Assembly: GCF_002850745.1 (NCBI RefSeq)
Contig: NZ_PJOK01000049.1
Location: 244,654 to 308,653 of the forward strand
Source: Nonomuraea indica
Lineage (GTDB): Bacteria; Actinomycetota; Actinomycetes; Streptosporangiales; Streptosporangiaceae
DNA: 64,000 bases
Direction of reading: 5' to 3'
Shown here: piece by piece, positions 30,474 to 38,351 of the stretch
Position numbering within the stretch: the first letter of the stretch is position 1
Layout of the letters: each line of letters starts with the position of its first letter
Notes under the pieces: generated by a model
Database searches by the model: none
What the model was told of the DNA's origin: nothing
Seen by the model: only the letters and a program-made list of their open reading frames with translations
Program-made: the position numbers and the translations under genes

Positions 30474-31454
30474 GTGCGCCGGCTCCCGCGCGGCCGCGCC
30501 ACGGCGGTGCCTCGTCCGGCCCGTGCCCTGGTGAGGAGCGGGCTGCTGCTGGCCGCAGCCTCCGCAGTGATCTTCCTGTGCACGGCGGCGTTGCCCGGGG
30601 ACGCCGCCGACGTCCTCGGCGGGCGGGCCGCGCCCGAGGACGTCGCGCGGCTACGTGCGGAGCACGGGCTGGACCGCGCCCCGCACGTCCGATACCTCGA
30701 CTGGCTGTCCGGGATGCTGACCGGCGAGCCGGGCGTCTCCCTCATCACCGGGCGGCCGGTCGCGGAGCTGATCGCGCAGCGCGCCCCGGTGACGCTCTTT
30801 CTGGCCATGGCCGCGCTGGCGGTCAGCGTTCCGCTCATGGCGGCCCTGGCCTGGGCGGCCGTGCGCGGTCCCCGGCGGTTGCGGCCCGTGGTGAACGCCG
30901 TGGTGGTGGCCGGCGCGGCGCTGCCCCAGGCGGTCGTGGTGGCGGCGCTGGTCGCCTCGCTGTCGGCCGCATGGCGGCTGTTCCCGCCGGTGTCGATGCT
31001 GCCGGCCGGAGTGCCCCCGTGGCAGCGGCCGGACCTGCTGGCGCTGCCCGTGCTCTCGCTCGCGCTGCCGACCGCCGCCTACGGCACCGTCCTGCTGCGC
31101 GGGGCGGTCGCGGACGTGGTGGCCCGGCCGTACGTGCGCGACGCCGAGCTCCGTGGACTGCGACCGGTCACGGTCCTGCTGAGGTACGTGCTGCCGGTGG
31201 TGGCGGCGCCCGCCACGCGCCTGCTCGCCGTGGTCCTGGGCGGGCTGGTCGCGGGTACGGCTGTGGCCGAGACCATGTTCGGCGTGGCGGGGCTGGGCGA
31301 ACTGCTCGTCACGGCCGTCGCGACGCGGGACGTCCCCGTGGTTCAGGCCGTCGCGCTGCTCGCTGCGGCCGTGGTGGTGGCCGGGATGCTCGCCGCCGAC
31401 CTGGTGGCGCCGTCGGCCGATCCGCGTACCGGCCTGAAGGCGGCCGGTTCATGA
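30474..31454 (+). CDS. ABC permease, DppB/NikB type
   Basis: The 326-residue integral membrane protein has an N-terminal helix, a long extracytoplasmic segment typical of DppB-like subunits (DVLGGRAAPEDVARLRAEHGLD) and about five further helices. The EAA-like coupling loop is YVRDAELRGLRPVTVLLRYVLP. It forms one half of the transmembrane channel for the family-5 importer. GTG start immediately after the binding-protein stop; four-base overlap with the next permease. Confidence 0.85.
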   Translation: MRRLPRGRATAVPRPARALVRSGLLLAAASAVIFLCTAALPGDAADVLGGRAAPEDVARLRAEHGLDRAPHVRYLDWLSGMLTGEPGVSLITGRPVAELIAQRAPVTLFLAMAALAVSVPLMAALAWAAVRGPRRLRPVVNAVVVAGAALPQAVVVAALVASLSAAWRLFPPVSMLPAGVPPWQRPDLLALPVLSLALPTAAYGTVLLRGAVADVVARPYVRDAELRGLRPVTVLLRYVLPVVAAPATRLLAVVLGGLVAGTAVAETMFGVAGLGELLVTAVATRDVPVVQAVALLAAAVVVAGMLAADLVAPSADPRTGLKAAGS

Positions 31455-32251
31455 CGGTCGTGAGGCGCTCCGGCGTGCTGATCCTGGCCGCCGCGACCGG
31501 TGCCGTCCTCCTGGCCGCCCTCGGCGGTGAGGCGCTGACCGGCGGCGACCCGGTCAGGACCGCCACCACCTCATGGGCGGGACCCGCGCCCGGGCTGCCG
31601 CTCGGGGCCGACGGGCTGGGCCGGGACGTGCTCGCCAGGGTCCTGGCCGGCGGTCGCGACCTGACGCTGATCTCGCTGGCCGCCGCGGGGACGGCCACGC
31701 TTCTCGGCGTGGCGGGCGGGCTGTGGACGGGGTGGAGCCGCGGCCGGTCAGCCCGTGCCGTCGCCGCGTCGGCCGACCTGCTGCTGGCCCTTCCCCTGCT
31801 GCTGGTGGCACTGCTGGCGGTGGTGGCGGTGCCCGGCCCCGCTGCGGTGATCGTCGGCACCGTGCTCGGCGGGACGCCGCTGACGCTGCGCGTGGTGGCC
31901 GACGCGACGGCGGGGGCCGGGCGCACGGGATACGTCGAGGCGGCGCTGTCCCGTGGCGAGCGCGCACCTGCCGTACTGCTGCGCGAGGTGCTGCCCGCGC
32001 ACGCCGCGCTCGTCGGCGCGGACTTCGGGCAGCGCCTCGTGCTGGCCGTGCAGCTCACCGCCGCGCTCAACGTCCTCGGCTTCGGACCGCCGCCCCCCGC
32101 TCCCGACTGGGCGGCCATGCTCCGCGAGAACCTGCAAGGTCTCGGGCTCAACCCCGCCGCGGCGATCGCTCCCGCCCTCGCCCTGACGGTCCTGTCGGGC
32201 GCCGTCGCCGCCCTCTCCCACGCGCTCTCGTCCCGGGGCGGCGGCTCGTGA
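31451..32251 (+). CDS. ABC permease, DppC/NikC type
   Basis: The 266-residue partner permease shows the DppC hallmark PLGADGLGRDVLARVLAGGRDLTLIS near residue 50 (cited in part: LGADGLGRDVLARVL). The EAA loop is GYVEAALSRGERAPAVLLREVLP, and AALNVLGFG-like closing motifs follow. It is shorter than typical DppC (about 290-300 residues). It should pair with the preceding permease and the double ATPase. ATGA overlap upstream and GTGA overlap downstream indicate tight translational coupling. Confidence 0.85.
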   Translation: MTVVRRSGVLILAAATGAVLLAALGGEALTGGDPVRTATTSWAGPAPGLPLGADGLGRDVLARVLAGGRDLTLISLAAAGTATLLGVAGGLWTGWSRGRSARAVAASADLLLALPLLLVALLAVVAVPGPAAVIVGTVLGGTPLTLRVVADATAGAGRTGYVEAALSRGERAPAVLLREVLPAHAALVGADFGQRLVLAVQLTAALNVLGFGPPPPAPDWAAMLRENLQGLGLNPAAAIAPALALTVLSGAVAALSHALSSRGGGS

Positions 32252-33780
32252 GCCCGGGAGAGCGCGGGTTGACGGTTCGCGGGCTGACCGTGGCCGACAG
32301 CACGGGGACGGCGATCGTGGACGGGCTGGACCTGCGGATCGCCCCCGGTGAGGTGGTGGCCCTGGTGGGTCCCTCCGGGGCCGGCAAGACGACGGTGCTG
32401 CGAGCCGTACTCGGCGCCCTGCAGGAAGGGCTCTCCCGCACCGCGGGCCGGGTCGAGTGGCACGGCAGCCCGGTGCGCGCACCGCGTCGCTGGCGGCGGC
32501 GGAACGTGGGCTTCCTCGGGCAGGACCCGGCGTCCGCACTGCATCCCCTGCTGGACGCGCGGGCCGCGGTGGAGGAGGCGCTGCCCGGAGCCGCGCGCCG
32601 GGCCGGCGCCGCGGAGCGGGCACTGGCCGGCGTCGGCCTCGATCCGGCCGACATCGGCCGGCGCCGGCCGCACCAGCTTTCGGGCGGGCAGGCGCAACGT
32701 GTCGCGCTGGCCCGCGCCCTGGCCGCGAACCCGGAACTGCTCGTCCTGGACGAGCCCACCAGCGCCCTGGACGGCGCCGCGCTCGATCTCGCGCTGGAGC
32801 TGGTACGCCGCCGTCGCGGTGACGGTCGCTCGCTGACGCTCCTCGTCTCGCACGACATGGGGGTGGTGTCGGAACTGGCCGACCATGTCGTCCGGCTCGG
32901 CGTCCGCCCCCGGGACAGGCAGGACCGCGGACGCAACGGTGCGACAGGCCGGAGGCCGGGGGGCGCGCCCGTTCCGGTGGCCCGAGCGCGAGACGCCGGG
33001 CGTCCCCCGAACATCGACTCCGCTCCACCGCCGGAAGAGCCGGGCGTCGTCCGGCCGAGCGGGGCGGCGCTGGCGGTGCGCGGGCTCGCCGTCGCCCAGC
33101 CGCCCGGTGGCGCGCCGCTGCTGGCGGGCGTTGATCTGCACCTGGCGCCGGGCGGGTCCGTCGCCGTGCTCGGACCGTCCGGCTGCGGGAAGAGCACCCT
33201 GCTGCGGGCCCTCGCCGGGCTGCACCCCGTCGAGTCCGGGAACGTCACCGTGCTGGGTGAGGCGCTGCCCTGGGCGGTGGCCGAGCGGGACCCGGCGGCG
33301 CTCCGGGCGCTCGCGCTGGTCGGGCAGGACCCGCTCGACGCGCTGAACCCGGCCCGCAGGGTGGCGACGGCAGTGGCCCGCCCGCTGCGGACGTTGCGGG
33401 GGCTCACCCGGTCGGCGGCCCGCGCGGAGGCGCTCCGGCTGCTGGCCGCGGTGGGGCTGGAGCCCGGCCTCGGGCGCCGCTACCCGGGCGCGCTGTCCGG
33501 CGGGCAGCGCCGGCGGGTCGCGCTCGCCAGGGCTCTCGCGGGCGGTCCGGCGCTGCTGCTGGCCGACGAGATCACCGCCGCCCTCGACCCCCGGACCGCC
33601 GACCTGATCCTCGACCTCATCGACGGCCTGCGCCGGGACACCGGTCTGGCCGTCCTGATGGTGACCCACGACACCGCCGTGGCCGCTCGCGCCGACCGCG
33701 TGCTGCACATCGCCGGCCGCCGGCCGCACCCCACCTCTTTCCGCGACGACGAACGGAGGCGTTCCGTTGATGCCCCATGA
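32248..33780 (+). CDS. Fused double ABC ATPase (DppD-DppF type)
   Basis: The 510-residue protein carries two complete nucleotide-binding domains. The first has Walker A GPSGAGKTT at 41-49, LSGGQAQR and LLVLDEPTSALD. The second has Walker A GPSGCGKST at 309-317, LSGGQRRR and LLLADEITAALD. In most bacteria these are two genes (D and F); fusion gives one polypeptide per importer. A linker of about 60 residues rich in Arg, Gly and Pro joins them. Both catalytic Glu residues are present, so both sites look active. It ends 10 bases inside the di-methyltransferase gene. Confidence 0.85.
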   Translation: MSPGERGLTVRGLTVADSTGTAIVDGLDLRIAPGEVVALVGPSGAGKTTVLRAVLGALQEGLSRTAGRVEWHGSPVRAPRRWRRRNVGFLGQDPASALHPLLDARAAVEEALPGAARRAGAAERALAGVGLDPADIGRRRPHQLSGGQAQRVALARALAANPELLVLDEPTSALDGAALDLALELVRRRRGDGRSLTLLVSHDMGVVSELADHVVRLGVRPRDRQDRGRNGATGRRPGGAPVPVARARDAGRPPNIDSAPPPEEPGVVRPSGAALAVRGLAVAQPPGGAPLLAGVDLHLAPGGSVAVLGPSGCGKSTLLRALAGLHPVESGNVTVLGEALPWAVAERDPAALRALALVGQDPLDALNPARRVATAVARPLRTLRGLTRSAARAEALRLLAAVGLEPGLGRRYPGALSGGQRRRVALARALAGGPALLLADEITAALDPRTADLILDLIDGLRRDTGLAVLMVTHDTAVAARADRVLHIAGRRPHPTSFRDDERRRSVDAP

Positions 33781-36400
33781 ACCCGTACGCCAGGCTCTGC
33801 TCGCCCATCCATGGATCGCCCGCGTCGATCCCGCCGACACCGGCGGGATCGTCATCACGGCCGACCCGGCGGCGCTGGCCGTACGACACGAGCCGGGACG
33901 CCCGCCCGTACTCGGCGATCTGGTGGCGGAGCACCTGGAGCACTGGGGAGAGGTCTACGACTGGACCTACCGTTCCGGCCAGGGCGCGCACCCGCCCGAC
34001 CTCGACCTGTCCGGCTGGCGCGCCACCGACACCGGACAGCCGCTGCCCCCCGAGCACATGGCCGAGTGGGCCGACCGCACCGCCGAACTGGTGCTGCGCT
34101 GCGGTCCCACCCGGGTCCTCGAACTGGGCTGCGGGACCGGGATGCTGCTGCACCGCCTGCGCCCCCACCTCAAGGGCTACGTGGGAACCGACATCGCCGA
34201 GCACGTCGTGGCCCGGCTGGACGGGCTCGGGCTGCCCGGTGTCAGGGTGGTGCGGGCCGCCGCCCACGAGATCAACGGCGCCGCGGTGCGGGAGGCGCTG
34301 GCCGGCCTCGGCGAACGGCCCGACTGCGTGCTGCTCAACTCCGTCACCCAGTGCTTCCCCAGCGTGGAGTACCTCGCGGCCGTGGTACGCGACGCCGTCC
34401 ACGCGGTCGCCGCCGGCGGTACGGTGATCGTCGGTGACGTACGCCACTCGGGACTCCACGACGAGCACTGCCGCCGGCTCGAACGCGCAGCCGATCCCGG
34501 CCTCACCGAGCCCGGAGGCGGGGGCGGCGACGACCGCGCGATCGACGCCGAGCTCGTGCGCCGGGCCGAGCAGCGCGCCGCCGCCGACACCGAGCTGCTG
34601 TTCGACCCGGCGACGTTGGCCGCCGTGGCCGCGAGCGCGGGAAGGCCGGTCGCCCTCAGCCTGTTCGCCAAGACGCTCACGGCCGACACGGAGCTGACCC
34701 GCTACCGGTTCGACGCCGTGTTGCACGTCGATCCTCCGGCCGGCGCGGTCGCCGCCATGCGCGCGTGGGACACGCTGGGCCCCGACCCGCTGGCCGCCCT
34801 GACCCGGCTGGCGCGTCAGGGTGGTCCCTTCCGGGTGGCCGGCATTCCGAACGTCCTCCTCCGGCCCGCCGCCGGGGGCCAGTCGGGCGCGAGCCTCCAC
34901 GCGGCTCTGGAGGGGACCGAAGGCGTGGTGCTCCTCGATCCCGACGACCCCATGTGCCTGCAGGTCGCGGTTCCGGCCGCGGCCGCGGCCAGGCCCGCCG
35001 ACGCCCTCGCCGGGACGGGCCGCCCGCACGAGCCGCTGGGCGCGTTCGCCCGGGCCCGGCTCGTCGAGGTGGCGCGCCGGGAGCTCAGACGTGCGGGGCT
35101 CCCCGTACCTGAGAGGCTGACGGCTCAGGTCCCGAACGGAGCCGGCCGTGACGCCGTCAGCCTGGCGCGGGACGCCGCGGACGCCGACCGCGCCGGACGT
35201 CTCGCCCTCGCCCGCACCGGCAGAACCGGGCAGCCGTCACCCGGCGGGAACACCGGGAGGCAGCCGTCCGGCGGGAACGCCGGGAGGCAGGCGTCCGGTG
35301 GTGGCGGCGGCGAGCCGGTGGTGCCCGACTCGGCGCTCGCTCATCTGCCGGACGCGATCCGGCGGTTCGACGAGATCGCCCTGCGGGCGCTGGCCGGACT
35401 GGTCGGCGGCGCGATACCGCCAGGCACGCCGCGGACCGCCGAGCAGGTCATCGAGGTGCTCGGCGCGGCACCGCGGCACGGATGGATCGTCCGGCGCTGG
35501 CTGGAGGTGCTCCGCAGCGAAGGTCTTCTCCGCCGGGACCCCGGCGGACGGTTCGAGCCCGCCGTCGAGGCGGTGCCGGAGAACGCCCTCGCCGCCGGAC
35601 CCGAACTGGACCACGCCTGTGCCGCACTCGGCTACCCGGACGACATGGCGGTCTTCTTCCGTACGGCCCTCGCACGCCTGCCCGAACTGCTGCGGGACGA
35701 GATCATGGCGCAGGCGCTCCTGTTCCCCGACGGAGATCTGCTCACCTCGCTGAGCAAGGACCAGAACAACGTGAGCAACACCTACCTGAACGCCGCCCTG
35801 GGCCACGTCCTGGCCCGCGGGGCGGCCACCCGCGCGGCGCCGCTGCGGGTCGTCGAGCTCGGCGGGGGCGCGGGGGGCAGCACGGCCGCCGCCCTGGAAG
35901 GGCTCGGCGACGCCGAAGTGGACTACCTGTTCACCGACGTGTCCAGGTTCTTCACGATGGCCGCCAAGGAGCGGTTCGGGGACCGGCTCCGCTACGCCTT
36001 GCTCGACATCAACGCCGACCTCGTGGCGCAGGGAGCCGTCCGTGGCGGCGCGGATCTCGTGATCGCCGCCAACGTGCTGCACTGCGCGCGGCACGCGGGA
36101 CGGTCCCTGCGCTGGATCCGCGAGCTGCTGGCCCCCGGCGGCCTCGTCGTCGTGACAGAGGCCGTCCGCGAGCACTATCTGGTGCTCGCCACCATGCAGT
36201 TCCTGATGTCCCCCAGGGACGGTGAGCCGGATCTGGGCGCCGGCGACCGCCGCGGCGGCACAGGCCGAGTGTTCCTCACCGGCAGGGAGCTCCCCGCTGA
36301 ACTCGGCGAGGCGGGCCTGCGGCCGATCCTGGAACTGCCCCGGGGCGACTCCCCGCTGGCCGCGCCGGCTCAGCACCTGTTGGTCGCGGCCAGGCTCTGA
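33770..36400 (+). CDS. Tandem di-methyltransferase, trans-acting on the assembly line
   Basis: The 876 residues contain two SAM methyltransferases. The N-terminal one (motif I VLELGCGTGMLL at about 116) continues into FRVAGIPNVLLRP, a tail seen in methyltransferases inserted in NRPS adenylation domains. The C-terminal one (lid about 540-640, motif I VVELGGGAGGST at about 694) resembles PKS-type C-methyltransferases and the cluster's 372-residue enzyme. A Gly/Gln/Arg repeat linker (GGNTGRQPSGGNAGRQ) separates them. HMWP1 of yersiniabactin carries two methyltransferase domains internally. Here both appear to have been excised and fused, which explains their absence from the synthetases. Starts at ATG 33770, or TTG 33767 with better spacing to GGAGG. 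Last gene of the rightward operon. Confidence 0.8.
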   Translation: MPHEPVRQALLAHPWIARVDPADTGGIVITADPAALAVRHEPGRPPVLGDLVAEHLEHWGEVYDWTYRSGQGAHPPDLDLSGWRATDTGQPLPPEHMAEWADRTAELVLRCGPTRVLELGCGTGMLLHRLRPHLKGYVGTDIAEHVVARLDGLGLPGVRVVRAAAHEINGAAVREALAGLGERPDCVLLNSVTQCFPSVEYLAAVVRDAVHAVAAGGTVIVGDVRHSGLHDEHCRRLERAADPGLTEPGGGGGDDRAIDAELVRRAEQRAAADTELLFDPATLAAVAASAGRPVALSLFAKTLTADTELTRYRFDAVLHVDPPAGAVAAMRAWDTLGPDPLAALTRLARQGGPFRVAGIPNVLLRPAAGGQSGASLHAALEGTEGVVLLDPDDPMCLQVAVPAAAAARPADALAGTGRPHEPLGAFARARLVEVARRELRRAGLPVPERLTAQVPNGAGRDAVSLARDAADADRAGRLALARTGRTGQPSPGGNTGRQPSGGNAGRQASGGGGGEPVVPDSALAHLPDAIRRFDEIALRALAGLVGGAIPPGTPRTAEQVIEVLGAAPRHGWIVRRWLEVLRSEGLLRRDPGGRFEPAVEAVPENALAAGPELDHACAALGYPDDMAVFFRTALARLPELLRDEIMAQALLFPDGDLLTSLSKDQNNVSNTYLNAALGHVLARGAATRAAPLRVVELGGGAGGSTAAALEGLGDAEVDYLFTDVSRFFTMAAKERFGDRLRYALLDINADLVAQGAVRGGADLVIAANVLHCARHAGRSLRWIRELLAPGGLVVVTEAVREHYLVLATMQFLMSPRDGEPDLGAGDRRGGTGRVFLTGRELPAELGEAGLRPILELPRGDSPLAAPAQHLLVAARL

Positions 36401-36421
36401 CCGGGCCGCACGGTCACCGCT

Positions 36422-36467
36422 CCTCGCCCACCGGCGGCCCCCGCGACGGGGACGCCGGTCGGCGAGG
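36422..36467. terminator. Bidirectional terminator closing the metallophore operons
   Basis: A long imperfect hairpin (outer arms CCTCGCC / GGCGAGG, inner arms ACCGGCG / CGCCGGT, then CCCC/GGGG) lies in the 73-base gap between the convergent di-methyltransferase and oxidoreductase genes. Confidence 0.65.
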
Positions 36468-36473
36468 CGTCGT

Positions 36474-37397
36474 TCAGCCCAGCGTCACCGGCAGTCCGGC
36501 GCGGAACAGCTCCTGCTCCAGCCAGACCGCGGCCCGCACCCCGTCGGCCGCGCTCGGCCCCACCAGCGTCACCGGCTCCGGCACCGCCTTCAGGTGGGCC
36601 GCGTCCCCTGCCGCGTACACACCGGCCACGCTGGTCCGGCCGTACTCGTCGACCTCGACACAGCCGTCCGGCAGCAACGCACAGCCCAGCAGGACGGCCG
36701 GCTCCGTGTTCGGCCGCGTGGGCGCCCGGTGGTAGACGGCCTCCCGTGCCAGCGAGGTGCCGTCCGCGAAGTGCAGGGTCAGCGCGTCCAGCTCACCCTC
36801 GACGCGGGCCAGTGGCGTCTCGATCACCCGGATGTCGCGGGCCTTCAAGACGGCGGCCACCGGTTCCGGCATGGTGCTGGGGCCGTTCGAGCACAGCACC
36901 ACGTCGTCGCTGTAGCGGTCGGCGACGTAGGCGGCGAGCATCGCGTCGGTCCCGTTGCCGATGACGGCCAGCACCTTCCCGTTGGTCTCGTAACCATGGC
37001 AGAACGGGCAGTGGTACACGCTCCGGCCCCAACGCTCCGCCAGCCCCGGAACGTCGGCGGGCACGTCCACCACCCCGCTCGCCAGCAGCAACCGGGACGC
37101 CTCCACCCGATCGCCCCCGTCCAGCGTCAGCGCGAAGCCGCCGGACGCGCCCTCCGCGGAGACCACGCGCCCCTTTCTGAACTCGACCGTCGGGTAGGCG
37201 GCCAGCTCGGCACGGCCGTCGGCCAGCAGGCGCGCGGGCGAGCCGCCGTCCCGGCCGAGGTACATGTGCATCTCGGCGGCCGGCGCGTTGCGGGGCCGGC
37301 CCGCGTCCACCACCAGGACGCGGCGACGCTGCCGTCCCAGCACCAGCGCGGCGCTGAGCCCGGCGGGCCCACCACCGACCACGATCACCTCGTACAT
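36474..37397 (-). CDS. Thioredoxin-reductase-like FAD oxidoreductase
   Basis: The 307-residue flavoprotein has an N-terminal FAD site (VIVVGGGPAGLSAALVLGRQ), an NADPH site (VLAVIGNGTDAML), the C-terminal FAD motif GVYAAGDAAHL and a redox-active pair C130-PF-C133 in YHCPFCHGYE. This is the layout of low-molecular-weight thioredoxin reductases and of dithiol oxidases such as GliT and HlmI. Its start overlaps the methyltransferase stop by one base (TGATG) and it shares the Zur-like box upstream. In a cysteine-derived metallophore pathway it could oxidise or reduce thiol/thiazoline intermediates. That role is inferred from context. Confidence 0.8.
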   Translation of the reverse strand: MYEVIVVGGGPAGLSAALVLGRQRRRVLVVDAGRPRNAPAAEMHMYLGRDGGSPARLLADGRAELAAYPTVEFRKGRVVSAEGASGGFALTLDGGDRVEASRLLLASGVVDVPADVPGLAERWGRSVYHCPFCHGYETNGKVLAVIGNGTDAMLAAYVADRYSDDVVLCSNGPSTMPEPVAAVLKARDIRVIETPLARVEGELDALTLHFADGTSLAREAVYHRAPTRPNTEPAVLLGCALLPDGCVEVDEYGRTSVAGVYAAGDAAHLKAVPEPVTLVGPSAADGVRAAVWLEQELFRAGLPVTLG

Positions 37398-38137
37398 CAC
37401 ACGTCCTCCCTGCCGATGAGATACATGCCGAGCTCCGCGGGGCCGGTGCGGTCCAGGCCGAGACCGTGCGCGCCGAGCTCCTCCCTGAGCCGCTGCTCGC
37501 TGAGGACCCACCAGGCGTAGCCGACCTCCAGCTCGCCGACGAGCCGCCCGTCGTGATACGTGCGGTAGGTCATGTGCCAGGCGATCCGGTCACGACCGGC
37601 CGGTTCGGCCCGGCCCCACCCCTCGTATCTGCGCCGTCCCACCCGCACATCGGCGAACCGGGACTCCGGCACCGCCACCGGCTCGCCGGGCGGTTGCAGG
37701 TTCAGCACCGCCCGGCCGCCGGGTAGCAGCCGGTCCGCCAGGAGCGCCCAGATGCTGTGCCGCTCGTCCGGCCCGAAGTGGCCGATGACGTTCATCGCGA
37801 CGACCGCGCCCAGCCGTTCTGGCAGGGCCGCGTCGAGGATGCCCTCAGGGAGCACGGTCACCCGGTCACGGAGTCCCGGATCGTCGTTCACCCTGGCGAG
37901 CAGCACGGACCGCAGCGCGGGCGACGGTTCGACGGCCACGATCCGCGCATCAGCCGTCGACCGGGCGATGACGCGGGTGCCGAGCCCGCCCCCGGCTCCC
38001 ACGTCCACGATCGGACCGGGGTTCCCGCTCAGTGCGTCCGCGAGCGGGGGGCCCAGAGCGGCCCAGTGTGGCGCGATCATCACGTCGACGAACTCCGCTG
38101 ACCGCTCGTACGGGTCGGCCACTCCCTCAACCCCCAT
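37397..38137 (-). CDS. SAM-dependent methyltransferase under a Zur-like box
   Basis: The 246-residue class I methyltransferase has motif I IVDVGAGGGLGTRVIA at about residue 43, an acidic residue ending strand 2 (VAVEPSPA), and the later VVAMNVIGHFGPDE and LLPGGRAVLNLQPPG motifs. It resembles small-molecule methyltransferases of the UbiE/type 11 group and differs from the carrier-acting methyltransferases in the cluster. A Zur-like palindrome ends its 5' flank five bases before the ATG. It is co-transcribed with the FAD oxidoreductase. Possible role: tailoring (O-, N- or S-methylation) of the metallophore, or a zinc-starvation function outside the pathway. Confidence 0.75.
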   Translation of the reverse strand: MGVEGVADPYERSAEFVDVMIAPHWAALGPPLADALSGNPGPIVDVGAGGGLGTRVIARSTADARIVAVEPSPALRSVLLARVNDDPGLRDRVTVLPEGILDAALPERLGAVVAMNVIGHFGPDERHSIWALLADRLLPGGRAVLNLQPPGEPVAVPESRFADVRVGRRRYEGWGRAEPAGRDRIAWHMTYRTYHDGRLVGELEVGYAWWVLSEQRLREELGAHGLGLDRTGPAELGMYLIGREDV

Positions 38138-38141
38138 GAAT

Positions 38142-38156
38142 TGATAATCATTACCA
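38142..38156. promoter_or_regulatory. Zur/Fur-type operator of the tailoring operon
   Basis: TGATAATCATTACCA is a near-perfect 7-1-7 palindrome (reverse strand TGGTAATGATTATCA). It shares GGTAATSATT with the box at 18134 and begins five bases upstream of the methyltransferase ATG, where bound Zur would block initiation. Confidence 0.7.
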
Positions 38157-38240
38157 TTTCGGACCTTAGTGATCGGCTGGAGCGGTCGTCAAGGGACGGC
38201 AAACGATCGCCTGTGTGCCGTGTCGGCGCGCCCGGCGCGC

Positions 38241-38351
38241 CGACTCATCGGACGGCGGCCCGGCACCACCCCGGCTCACCGGACGGCGGCCCAGCACGCG
38301 CCGGCTCACCGGACGGTGCCCCGGCACCACCCCGGCTCACCGGACGGCGTC
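38241..38351. repeat. 30-31-bp tandem repeat duplicating the P-type ATPase stop region
   Basis: About 3.5 copies of a unit containing GGCTCACCGGACGG occur with starts near 38241, 38271, 38301 and 38332. The last copy holds the TCA complement of the ATPase stop codon (38337-38339). The repeats therefore look like tandem duplication of the gene's 3' end into the downstream spacer. They may also form GC-rich hairpins that end transcription. Confidence 0.8.

Noticed and set aside
13952..38156. Interpretation as a plain iron siderophore cluster under DtxR/IdeR
   Set aside because: No TTAGGTTAGGCTAACCTAA-type box was found by eye near the operon starts, whereas Fur/Zur-type palindromes are present at both start regions.
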